From Comamonadaceae bacterium (GTDB lineage Bacteria > Pseudomonadota > Gammaproteobacteria > Burkholderiales > Burkholderiaceae): a DNA stretch of 6,680 nucleotides. Shown here one piece after another: positions 1 through 5,711 of the stretch (positions are counted from its first letter, which is position 1; the number at the start of each line of letters is the position of its first letter). The notes below the pieces were generated by a model. It made no database searches and had not been told where the DNA came from. It saw only the letters and a program-made list of their open reading frames with translations. The DNA lies in NCBI GenBank assembly GCA_947484245.1, contig CANKOT010000123.1:1-6680 (forward strand). Direction: 5' to 3'. Made by a program: the position numbers and the translations under genes.

Positions 1-661
1 AGTCAGGGTCTTTTTCGATCAGAGTGCGAGACGCCAAGATAGACGCCTTGTAAACCTCTTCCATGGGCACGCCGTCATAGAGGTTGCGCATGGTTTCAGA
101 CACGATGGGGTCGGGGTGCACATCTTTGCCCAAGCCGTGGCAAGCATTGACGATGAGGCCTTGTAAATAGTTGATATCGAGGGGGACGCGTTGGCCGCCA
201 TCCAAAACATGCAATGTGGGGTGTGCACTGACCGCTGCTTTTTCCTCTTTGATTTGGGCGCGCTCTTGGGTGCGGCGCTCACGGTAGAGCACGTAGGCGC
301 GCGCCACTTCATGGTTGCTGCTGCGCATGAGGCCCAGTTCGACCTGATCTTGCACGTCTTCGATGTGAAACGTGCCGCCGCCAGGACGTGAACGCACCAA
401 AGCACGAACCACGGCTTGGGTGAGGTTGTCGACCACTTCACGCACACTGGCGGACGCCGCGCCTTGGGTGCCGTGAACCGCCAAGAAGGCTTTCATGAGG
501 GCAACCGCAACTTTGTTGGGCTCAAAAGGCACCACGGCGCCGTTGCGTCGAATGATTTGGTAATTGGCCAAAGCATGCGCCGCAGTGGACGAAGATTGGG
601 AGAGGTTGGGGTTGCTCAATAAGCTGGTGTTTGTGGGTGTTTGATTAAGCTCAATTTGCAT
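1..661 (-). CDS. nrdA: Ribonucleoside-diphosphate reductase, alpha (large) subunit, N-terminal part
   Basis: Class Ia ribonucleotide reductase large subunit, which reduces ribonucleoside diphosphates to deoxy forms in the cytoplasm together with the radical-bearing NrdB subunit. Only the first 220 codons lie in the window; the gene runs off the left edge, so the catalytic cysteines are not visible. Residues 1-33 are a Ser/Asn/Thr-rich leader. Residues about 34-130 are an ATP-cone, recognisable from RRNGAVVPFEPNKV (38-51), ALMKAF (54-59), the segment ending FHIEDVQDQVELGLM (98-112) and the VARAYVLYRERR end (119-130). This is the allosteric ATP/dATP activity site. From about residue 160 (PLDINYLQGLIVNAC) the all-alpha N-terminal domain of the reductase begins. 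The ATG at 661 is preceded in frame by a TAA, with only a TTG between; the Shine-Dalgarno is weak (AGAGAA). Promoter and NrdR-like boxes lie about 100 bp upstream. Identification is by recognition of the ATP-cone and family sequence, and is confident. Confidence 0.95.
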   Translation of the reverse strand, partial: MQIELNQTPTNTSLLSNPNLSQSSSTAAHALANYQIIRRNGAVVPFEPNKVAVALMKAFLAVHGTQGAASASVREVVDNLTQAVVRALVRSRPGGGTFHIEDVQDQVELGLMRSSNHEVARAYVLYRERRTQERAQIKEEKAAVSAHPTLHVLDGGQRVPLDINYLQGLIVNACHGLGKDVHPDPIVSETMRNLYDGVPMEEVYKASILASRTLIEKDPD

Positions 662-744
662 GGCGTTCTCTGTGGTCAAGTGCGTTTCAGTTTTAATTTA
701 TTTTGGGTCGACAAAGGGATGATTTGGTTCATTTTCAACCGATC

Positions 745-765
745 GTGTCTTTGACGTTAAGACAC
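745..765. repeat. Perfect 7-bp dyad at the expected nrdA transcription start
   Basis: GTGTCTT (745-751) and AAGACAC (759-765) are perfect reverse complements around a 7-nt centre. The dyad overlaps the edge of NrdR box 1 by four bases and spans the predicted +1. The transcript would begin within it, so it is more likely a protein site on DNA than an RNA hairpin. The binding protein is unknown. Confidence 0.4.
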
Positions 766-777
766 TATATATGGGGT
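762..777. promoter_or_regulatory. NrdR box 1 (proximal)
   Basis: ACACTATATATGGGGT on plus matches 14 of 16 positions of the known NrdR box consensus acaCwAtATaTwGtgt. NrdR is the ATP-cone repressor of ribonucleotide reductase genes that responds to ATP/dATP. The box covers the -10 element of nrdA, so binding would block RNA polymerase. A second box lies 32 bp away in start-to-start distance, about three helical turns, which is the pairing usual for NrdR. Confidence 0.8.
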
Positions 778-792
778 CTGAGCTGAACACAA
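764..792 (-). promoter_or_regulatory. Candidate sigma-70 promoter of nrdA
   Basis: Read on the minus strand there is a -35-like TTGTGT (787-792), exactly 17 bp of spacer, and a -10-like TATAGT (764-769). Transcription would start near 757, giving a leader of roughly 95 nt before the ATG at 661. The -10 lies inside the nearer NrdR-like box and the -35 sits just inside the farther one, the arrangement expected of a repressed promoter. The element matches and spacing are visible directly; activity is inferred. Confidence 0.6.
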
Positions 793-793
793 G

Positions 794-809
794 CCACTAG
801 GGGTAGTGT
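794..809. promoter_or_regulatory. NrdR box 2 (distal, degenerate centre)
   Basis: CCACTAGGGGTAGTGT on plus keeps both outer half-sites of the NrdR palindrome (CACTA / TAGTG) but has GGGG in place of the usual ATAT centre, giving 11 of 16 consensus positions. It starts 32 bp from box 1, with 16 bp between the two, and lies immediately upstream of the -35. Alone it would be doubtful; its exact helical phasing with box 1 makes it credible. Confidence 0.65.
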
Positions 810-866
810 ACAGGTGGATTGTGGGTTGTGTGAGACAACTGTCTTTTGTGACGGTTTCACAAGGTG

Positions 867-931
867 CAATTTGCGCAGTTTTGGAGCATCAAAATCATGC
901 CTTGAAAAGCGCGTGAAATCTGCGCAATTTG
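867..931. repeat. Inverted pair of 12-mers upstream of the nrdA promoter
   Basis: CAATTTGCGCAG (867-878) and CTGCGCAATTTG (920-931) are reverse complements at 11 of 12 positions, with centres 53 bp apart, close to five helical turns. Each contains the palindromic core TGCGCA. The pair lies about 100-170 bp upstream of the predicted nrdA start site, where an activator or architectural protein could act. No regulator is assigned. Confidence 0.4.
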
Positions 932-1054
932 AGAGAGCATGAGAACTGGTGCGGTTTGGCTTGCATTTACCCTCGCAAAGCCTTGCAAACACATACTTTT
1001 TTCAGATCTTGGCCAGCTCAACTTCCGTCAAAGTGGGGGCCATCGGTATGTAAA

Positions 1055-1094
1055 AAAAAATTGAAAAAATCAAAAAATATTTTTTCAATTTTTT
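1055..1094 (-). terminator. A/T-rich hairpin after ampD, candidate intrinsic terminator
   Basis: A 16-bp perfect stem (1055-1070 with 1079-1094) encloses an 8-nt loop and begins 9 bp past the ampD stop. On the minus strand it runs into a tract of nine T (1052-1060, partly in the stem). Only one base pair is G-C, so it is not a classical GC-rich terminator, although the position and T-tract fit one. It could instead be a bent A-tract or an RNase-resistant 3' end. Confidence 0.5.
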
Positions 1095-1103
1095 GAAAAA
1101 TCT

Positions 1104-1673
1104 TCAAAATTCGGGAAAGTACCGAGACGGCCAAGCCACATTTTTTTGCAGCAAGGCCCAATCAAAACCCGGGCCTGGATCTTTTTTGCGGCCGGGTGCA
1201 ATGTGTTCGTGTCCGGCAATGTGCTCAATGGGGTAGGCCTGCGCCAAGGTAAGACAGAGCTGGCCTAATTGATCGTATTGCACCGCTTCAAACGAATCGC
1301 CTTCCAAGCCTTCTAGCTCAATGCCGATGGCATCGTCGTTGCAGTTGCTGCGGCCCCGATAGCTCGAGACGCCCGCATGCCAAGCACGTTGGTCGCAACT
1401 GACAAACTGCCAAATTTTGCCGGTGCGTTCGATGAAAAAGTGCGAGGAGACTTCCAGGCCGCGAATCGACTGAAAGTAGGGATGGGCTTCCCAATCGAGT
1501 TGGTTGGTAAAGAGTTGCTGTACGGCACCGTTGCCAAACTCGCCCGGAGGCAGGCTGATGGCGTGAACCACAATCAAATCGATGTGGGCGGCCTGAGGGC
1601 GCTGGCCAAAGTTGGGTGATTCGCATTTTTCGGCGCCTTGATACCAGCCTTGTTGCCACAGAATCAAGTTCAT
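1104..1673 (-). CDS. ampD: 1,6-anhydro-N-acetylmuramyl-L-alanine amidase AmpD
   Basis: Cytoplasmic zinc amidase that cuts the stem peptide from 1,6-anhydro-MurNAc peptides during peptidoglycan recycling. In species with AmpR it thereby holds down induction of the AmpC beta-lactamase. The protein has 189 residues, close to the family norm, and no signal peptide. It is an Amidase_2 fold: VVHAISLPPGEFG (35-47) supplies Zn ligand H37. SSHFFIERTGKIWQFV (76-91), RAWHAG (96-101) and AIGIELEG (115-122, with catalytic-type E119) are typical. AGHEHIAPGRKKDPGPGF (153-170) supplies H155 and D165, with K163 in the transition-state-stabilising position. The ATG at 1673 has an in-frame TAG 18 bases upstream and no other start between; the Shine-Dalgarno is weak. 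It is the last gene of the ccsA-like / PP0621-type / ampD operon, 29 bp behind its neighbour, and is followed by a hairpin. All key residues are present. Confidence 0.95.
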   Translation of the reverse strand: MNLILWQQGWYQGAEKCESPNFGQRPQAAHIDLIVVHAISLPPGEFGNGAVQQLFTNQLDWEAHPYFQSIRGLEVSSHFFIERTGKIWQFVSCDQRAWHAGVSSYRGRSNCNDDAIGIELEGLEGDSFEAVQYDQLGQLCLTLAQAYPIEHIAGHEHIAPGRKKDPGPGFDWALLQKNVAWPSRYFPEF

Positions 1674-1702
1674 GGGGTGTTGCCTGCGCTATTGCCTACG
1701 CT

Positions 1703-1981
1703 TCAGGCGGCTTGATCGCCTGCAGCTTGGCGGTGCGCCGCGGAGCAATAAGACCCTGCCTTGCCTTTCAGCATGTCGGACTCAGGCATGTGCACGCCGC
1801 AGTGTTGGCAAGCCAGCATGGGGCTGGGCTGCAAGGAGGTTTGCTTGTTTGCGGTCTGTGGGCTATTGGCGGCCGTCTGCTCGGCCTCTTTTTCTTTTTT
1901 CTCTTTGAGGGCATTCAAGCGATTTTTGCGCCACAACCAAACGCCAAACAAAACAGCCAGTAAAAAGATCAGGATTTTCAA
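1703..1981 (-). CDS. PP0621-type small membrane-anchored zinc-ribbon-like protein
   Basis: A 92-residue protein of unknown function resembling the PP0621 family. Residues 2-17 (KILIFLLAVLFGVWLW) form one membrane segment. A basic, charged stretch follows (18-35), then a polar Gln/Thr/Ala linker (36-54) and a C-terminal module MLACQHCGVHMPESDM with later YCSAAH. C58, C61, C79 and H83 give a CxxC-x17-CxxxH pattern typical of a small zinc site. The TTG at 1981 is chosen as start because it directly precedes the hydrophobic anchor. It overlaps the TGA of the ccsA-like gene by two bases (TTGA), implying coupled translation, and has a GGGG about 8 nt upstream. A longer frame with ATG at 2173 lies wholly inside the ccsA-like gene and is rejected. 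The predicted topology puts the zinc module in the cytoplasm because of the basic residues after the anchor. Confidence 0.8.
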   Translation of the reverse strand: MKILIFLLAVLFGVWLWRKNRLNALKEKKEKEAEQTAANSPQTANKQTSLQPSPMLACQHCGVHMPESDMLKGKAGSYCSAAHRQAAGDQAA

Positions 1982-2784
1982 AGGTTGCGCCCCAAAACCA
2001 CCTCTAAGACAAAGCGTGAACCCGCATAGGAGAACAGCAGAAAAGCGGAGCCGATGTAAAGGACCCGGACAGCTCGGCGACCGCGCCAACCAAATTGCAG
2101 ACGCCCCACCAACAAAGCGCCAAAGGTGAGCCAAGACAGGATGGAGAACACCGTTTTGTGATCCCACTTCCATTCAGCACCTGCTGCGCCATACAGATGC
2201 TCGCCAAAAACAATGCCAGCAATGAGCGTCAAGGTGAGCAAGATGAAGCCGATCAGCACAAACCTGAACATGAGCCGCTCGATGGTGAGCAATGGCAAAC
2301 CACTTTGATTTTCGTTGCCCTTGCGAATTTCAATTTCGGCGCTGGTCATGAGTGCCGCATGAACCACTGCAGCTGCAAACATGCCGTAGGAAGCAATGCC
2401 CAAAGCCCAGTGCAGGGGGAGCCAAATGGAGGCGGAAACTTGTAGCGTTTTTCCTGGGAAGTACCAAGCCAAGGCAACTGCCGCACTGCCAAGGGCGGCC
2501 ATGGCCCAACGTGCTTTGAGCTGTGGAAAGTACTGGCTTTCAACCGCGTAAGCCGTTAAGACCCACCAAACCGTGACCGACAAGGCTGGCGCAAAACCAA
2601 ATCGCGGCGTTTCGCCCCACAAACCCAAGATCAAAGTTAAACCGTGCAAAACCCAAGCCAGCCAAAGGTAGCGGCGGGCCAAGTTGGGGCCCATTCGGCG
2701 CGCTGTAAAAGCGGGAATGGCATAGGAGATGCCGGTTAAAACTGCTAACCACATCGCCAATTCGGGTTGACTGGCTAAAATCAT
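1978..2784 (-). CDS. CcsA/YpjD-type inner-membrane cytochrome c assembly family protein
   Basis: An integral membrane protein of 268 residues with about eight hydrophobic helices (roughly 8-28, 39-56, 66-82, 92-110, 121-146, 171-194, 212-229, 241-262). It belongs to the CcsA/CcmC-like family known in E. coli as YpjD (CorE). The family's tryptophan-rich signature is reduced here to EWKWDHK (204-210). Histidines at 47, 125, 142, 196 and 209 sit in or beside helices, where relatives bind haem. Whether this branch really handles haem is uncertain; E. coli YpjD has been linked to other membrane roles. The ATG at 2784 is preceded by AGGAA at short spacing. It is the first gene of an operon whose second gene starts inside its stop codon, and it diverges from ffh. 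A ypjD-ffh pairing is also found in E. coli, supporting the assignment. Confidence 0.85.
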   Translation of the reverse strand: MILASQPELAMWLAVLTGISYAIPAFTARRMGPNLARRYLWLAWVLHGLTLILGLWGETPRFGFAPALSVTVWWVLTAYAVESQYFPQLKARWAMAALGSAAVALAWYFPGKTLQVSASIWLPLHWALGIASYGMFAAAVVHAALMTSAEIEIRKGNENQSGLPLLTIERLMFRFVLIGFILLTLTLIAGIVFGEHLYGAAGAEWKWDHKTVFSILSWLTFGALLVGRLQFGWRGRRAVRVLYIGSAFLLFSYAGSRFVLEVVLGRNL

Positions 2785-2846
2785 GCTTCCTAGTTTAGCG
2801 TTTTGAGCCCTTGCAATCTGGCATTGTGCTTAAAAGCTAGCGGTTT

Positions 2847-2903
2847 ATGAAAAATTTTCTCTATGGCCTCCGCCCTCACCGACAAACTCTCGCAGCTCGT
2901 TAA
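2847..2903 (+). other. 18-codon ORF overlapping the start of ffh out of frame
   Basis: ATG at 2847 opens MKNFLYGLRPHRQTLAAR and stops at TAA 2901-2903, crossing the ffh start in another frame. AGCGG lies a few bases upstream and could be a poor ribosome site. It may be chance, but ffh itself has no ribosome site, so initiation on this frame could compete with or feed ffh translation. Nothing shows that it is translated. Confidence 0.2.
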
Positions 2904-4254
2904 GCAAATCAGCGGACAAGCGCGGATCACTGAATCCAATGTGTCTGACATGCTGCGCGAAGTGCGCATGGCGCTGTTGGAGGCCGACGTGGCACTGCCC
3001 GTGGTGCGCGATTTCATTGCACGCGTCAAAGAAAAATCGCTTGGGCAAGAGGTGCTGGGCTCGCTCAAGCCCGGCCAAGCCTTGGTGGCCATCGTCAACC
3101 GGGAATTGGCTGCCACCATGGGCGATGGCGTGGCCGACATCAACTTGGCGGCACAACCCCCCGCCGTGATTTTGATGGCCGGTTTGCAGGGTGCAGGTAA
3201 AACCACCACCACTGCCAAGTTGGCCAAGCACCTGATTGAAAAGCGCAAGAAAAAAGTGCTCACCGTATCGGGTGACGTTTACCGGCCTGCAGCCATCGAG
3301 CAGTTGAAAACAGTCACGGCGCAAGCTGGCGCTGAGTGGTTTCCCAGCTCACCCGATCAAAAGCCGCTGGACATTGCGCGAGCTGCCATTGATTACGCCC
3401 GCAAACATTTCTTTGATGTGTTGCTTGTCGATACGGCTGGCCGCTTGGCCATAGACGAAGCGCTGATGGCTGAAATTCGCGAGCTGCATGCTGTCTTAAA
3501 GCCTGTCGAAACTTTGTTTGTGGTCGATGCCATGCAAGGTCAAGACGCTGCCAATACCGCCAAGGCTTTCAAAGATGCCTTGCCGCTCACTGGCATTGTG
3601 CTCACCAAGATGGATGGTGATTCGCGCGGTGGTGCCGCGTTGTCAGTGCGTCAAATTACAGGGGCCCCCATCAAATTTGCGGGTACCAGTGAAAAAATTG
3701 ATGGCCTCGAAGTGTTTGATGCCCAGCGGCATGCGGGCCGTATTTTGGGCATGGGCGATATCCTGGCCTTGGTCGAACAGGTCACGGCCGGCGTCGACAT
3801 GGAGGCCGCTCAGAAACTGGCGGCCAAAGTCAAAAGCGGCACTGGCTTTGATCTGAACGACTTCTTGGCTCAAATTCAGCAGATGAAGCAAATGGGTGGC
3901 TTGTCGAGTTTGATGGACAAACTGCCTTCTCAGTTAGCCGCCAAAGCCGGCAACATGGATTTAGGCAAAGCCGAAAAAGACATTGCCCGCAAGCAAGGCA
4001 TCATTCACAGCATGACGCCCAAAGAGCGCACCAAACCTGAGCTCATCAAGGCCACACGCAAGCGCCGCATTGCCATCGGTGCAGGTGTTCAAGTGCAAGA
4101 GGTCAATCGCTTGCTCAAAGAGTTTGAGCAAATGCAAGACATGATGAAAAAAATGTCAGGCGGCGGCATGATGAAGATGATGAAGCGCCTTGGCGGCATG
4201 AAGGGCATGGGCGGCTTGGGTGGTATGGGCGGCTTTCCCGGCATGAAACGCTAG
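2863..4254 (+). CDS. ffh: Signal recognition particle protein (SRP54 homologue)
   Basis: GTPase that binds 4.5S RNA and hydrophobic signal sequences on the ribosome, then docks with FtsY to deliver nascent membrane proteins. The protein has 463 residues, close to the family norm. The N domain (1-about 95) carries ALLEADV (37-43). The G domain shows GLQGAGKTT (107-115, P-loop), DVYRPAA (139-145), DTAGR (190-194) and TKMDGDSRGGA (248-258). The M domain has the RNA-binding SMTPKER (383-389) and TRKRRIAIGAGVQVQEVNRL (398-417), then a methionine-rich tail (431-463) ending in Gly-Gly-Met/Leu repeats. The ATG at 2863 is the only sensible start, since a TGA lies 15 bases upstream in frame. No Shine-Dalgarno is visible before it (GAAAAATTTTCTCT). 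It diverges from the ccsA-like gene across 78 bp and converges on miaB. Confidence 0.97.
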   Translation: MASALTDKLSQLVKQISGQARITESNVSDMLREVRMALLEADVALPVVRDFIARVKEKSLGQEVLGSLKPGQALVAIVNRELAATMGDGVADINLAAQPPAVILMAGLQGAGKTTTTAKLAKHLIEKRKKKVLTVSGDVYRPAAIEQLKTVTAQAGAEWFPSSPDQKPLDIARAAIDYARKHFFDVLLVDTAGRLAIDEALMAEIRELHAVLKPVETLFVVDAMQGQDAANTAKAFKDALPLTGIVLTKMDGDSRGGAALSVRQITGAPIKFAGTSEKIDGLEVFDAQRHAGRILGMGDILALVEQVTAGVDMEAAQKLAAKVKSGTGFDLNDFLAQIQQMKQMGGLSSLMDKLPSQLAAKAGNMDLGKAEKDIARKQGIIHSMTPKERTKPELIKATRKRRIAIGAGVQVQEVNRLLKEFEQMQDMMKKMSGGGMMKMMKRLGGMKGMGGLGGMGGFPGMKR

Positions 4255-4260
4255 CCTTTT

Positions 4261-5598
4261 TTATTCAGGCAAGACCAAGTCGCCGCGCAATGAATGCGAA
4301 AGCGCGGTGTTGATGCGCACATCCACCATCTGACCCACCAAGCGCATGCCATTGGGGCCGGCAGGGAAATTGACCACGCGATTGCATTCGGTACGACCTG
4401 CCATTTCAGTGGCGTCTTTGCGTGCAGGGCGCTCGACCAAAATGCGTTGCACCGTATTCAGACGGCTGTCGCCAATGCGCTTCACGTTGGCTTCAATGGT
4501 GGCTTGCAAATGGTGCAAACGTTTGAGCTTCACGTCGTGTGGCGTTTCATCTTGTAAGTTGGCCGCCGGTGTTCCAGGACGTGGGCTGAAGATGAAGCTA
4601 AAGCTGGTGTCGTAGCCCACATCGTCAATGAGCTTCATCATCTTGTTGAAGTCTTCTTCGGTTTCGCCAGGGAAACCCACAATGAAGTCACTGCTCATGG
4701 CCATATCTGGGCGGATGGCGCGGAGTTTGCGAATGGTGCTTTTGTATTCCATCGCGGTGTAGCCGCGTTTCATGGCCATCAAAATTCTGTCGGAGCCGTG
4801 TTGCACAGGCAGGTGCAAATGGCTGACCAACTTGGGTACTTTGTCGTACACATCGATCAGGCGCTGGGTAAACTCGTTGGGATGGCTGGTGGTGTAGCGA
4901 ATGCGCTCAATGCCTGGCATGTCGGCCACGTATTCAATGAGCAGTGCAAAGTCGGCAATCTCTGCCGTATCACCCATCTTGCCGCGATACGCATTGACGT
5001 TTTGACCCAACAAGGTGATTTCTCGCACGCCTTGTTCGGCCAAGCCTGCTATTTCGACCAACACGTCTTCAAAGGGGCGACTGACTTCTTCGCCGCGGGT
5101 GTAAGGCACCACGCAATAGCTGCAATATTTACTGCAACCTTCCATGATGGACACGAAGGCGGTGGGGCCGTCCATCTTGGCGGGTGGCAGGTGATCGAAC
5201 TTTTCAATTTCAGGGAAACTGATGTCCACTTGTGGGCGTTTTTTGGCGCTGCGAGCAGCCAAAAGTTCGGGCAGGCGGTGCAATGTTTGCGGGCCAAACA
5301 CCACGTCCACATAGGGTGCACGTTTGATGATGTCGGCGCCTTCTTGGCTGGCCACACAGCCGCCCACACCAATGAGTACGCCACGTTCTTTTAAATGTTT
5401 GACACGGCCTAAATCGCTAAAGACTTTTTCTTGCGCACGTTCACGCACCGAGCAGGTGTTGAACAAAATGAGGTCGGCTTCTTCGACGTCTTGGGTGGGC
5501 TCGTAACCCTCGGCGGCCTTCATGACATCGGCCATTTTGTCCGAGTCGTACTCGTTCATTTGGCACCCGAAGGTTTTGATAAATACTTTTTTGCTCAC
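4261..5598 (-). CDS. miaB: tRNA-2-methylthio-N6-dimethylallyladenosine synthase MiaB
   Basis: Radical-SAM methylthiotransferase that converts i6A37 to ms2i6A37 in tRNAs reading UNN codons, using two 4Fe-4S clusters. The protein has 445 residues. The UPF0004 domain supplies C12 ([12 protein letters not shown]), C49 (NTCSVRERA) and C81 (GGCVASQEG) for the auxiliary cluster. The radical-SAM motif [17 protein letters not shown] gives C155, C159 and C162. GQNVNAY (199-204), [16 protein letters not shown] (302-317) and SPRPGTPA (338-345) are typical. A TRAM RNA-binding domain fills about 378-441. The start is set at GTG 5598, preceded at 6 nt by GGAG (5605-5608), giving [17 protein letters not shown] as in relatives. 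An upstream in-frame TTG at 5610 overlaps that ribosome site and would add four residues. The gene converges on ffh with 6 bp between stops. All catalytic cysteines are intact. Confidence 0.96.
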   Translation of the reverse strand: MSKKVFIKTFGCQMNEYDSDKMADVMKAAEGYEPTQDVEEADLILFNTCSVRERAQEKVFSDLGRVKHLKERGVLIGVGGCVASQEGADIIKRAPYVDVVFGPQTLHRLPELLAARSAKKRPQVDISFPEIEKFDHLPPAKMDGPTAFVSIMEGCSKYCSYCVVPYTRGEEVSRPFEDVLVEIAGLAEQGVREITLLGQNVNAYRGKMGDTAEIADFALLIEYVADMPGIERIRYTTSHPNEFTQRLIDVYDKVPKLVSHLHLPVQHGSDRILMAMKRGYTAMEYKSTIRKLRAIRPDMAMSSDFIVGFPGETEEDFNKMMKLIDDVGYDTSFSFIFSPRPGTPAANLQDETPHDVKLKRLHHLQATIEANVKRIGDSRLNTVQRILVERPARKDATEMAGRTECNRVVNFPAGPNGMRLVGQMVDVRINTALSHSLRGDLVLPE

Positions 5599-5604
5599 AA
5601 GAGA

Positions 5605-5608
5605 CTCC
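5605..5608 (-). promoter_or_regulatory. Ribosome binding site deciding the miaB start
   Basis: GGAG on minus, 6 nt ahead of GTG 5598. It lies within the alternative TTG start at 5610-5608, so translation from that TTG would lack this site. It favours the GTG start. Confidence 0.7.
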
Positions 5609-5679
5609 AAGCGGTGACTGGTTTATATCCAGGGGCTGATGGAAGGTGCGAGCCATGGCGGCGCGCGAGTTAAGCGGCA

Positions 5680-5688
5680 ATTATCGCA
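5680..5688 (-). promoter_or_regulatory. Candidate extended -10 promoter of miaB
   Basis: TGCGATAAT on minus is TGn followed by a 5/6 match to TATAAT. There is no good -35 at 16-18 bp, which extended -10 promoters can tolerate. The start would be near 5673, leaving a leader of about 75 nt. It lies in the 113-bp gap after the DUF2889 stop, where no terminator is seen, so read-through from that gene could also supply miaB mRNA. Confidence 0.4.
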
Positions 5689-5711
5689 GGCTCTGGCCGT
5701 TCAAAGACGAC

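Larger units (their letters stand above)
662..1103. other. Long intergenic region carrying nrdA control signals
   Basis: This 442-bp stretch between the ends of nrdA and ampD (both on minus) holds no convincing gene. From nrdA outwards it contains the 5' leader (662-about 757), the promoter and NrdR-like boxes (762-809), a pair of inverted 12-mers (867-931), a 13-codon mini-ORF (1002-1043) and an A/T-only hairpin (1055-1094). An open frame at 765-992 on minus starts at GTG and has an unfamiliar product. It runs through the promoter elements, so I do not call it a gene. In related bacteria I recall pilS/pilR-type genes near ampD; nothing like them is present here. Confidence 0.6.

Noticed and set aside
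726..740. Small hairpin GGTT/AACC in the nrdA leader as a riboswitch or attenuator
   Set aside because: A four-base-pair stem alone is expected by chance; there is no T-tract or conserved aptamer-like structure.
765..992. 75-codon open frame on minus starting at GTG between nrdA and ampD
   Set aside because: It runs through the nrdA promoter and NrdR boxes, has no good ribosome site and its product shows no domain-like pattern.
1703..2173. Longer version of the PP0621-type protein from ATG 2173
   Set aside because: Its first 64 codons lie entirely inside the CcsA-like gene in another frame; the hydrophobic anchor typical of the protein begins at TTG 1981.
2845..3324. Long open frames on minus opposite the start of ffh
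   Set aside because: They are antisense to the N and G domains of ffh, which show all expected motifs on plus.
4159..4248. Repetitive Gly/Met-coding DNA at the end of ffh as a tandem repeat element
   Set aside because: It is the normal methionine- and glycine-rich tail of the SRP M domain, not a separate repeat element.
4231..4262. GGCT ... AGCC followed by six T as a terminator for ffh
   Set aside because: Only four base pairs with an 18-nt loop; too weak to call as a terminator.
4798..5394. 198-codon open frame on plus
   Set aside because: It is antisense to miaB, whose protein sequence is fully conserved through this interval; a shadow frame.
5654..5668. GC-rich palindromes GCCATGGC and GCGCGC upstream of miaB as regulatory sites
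   Set aside because: Short self-complementary words common in DNA of this composition; no paired or phased copies.
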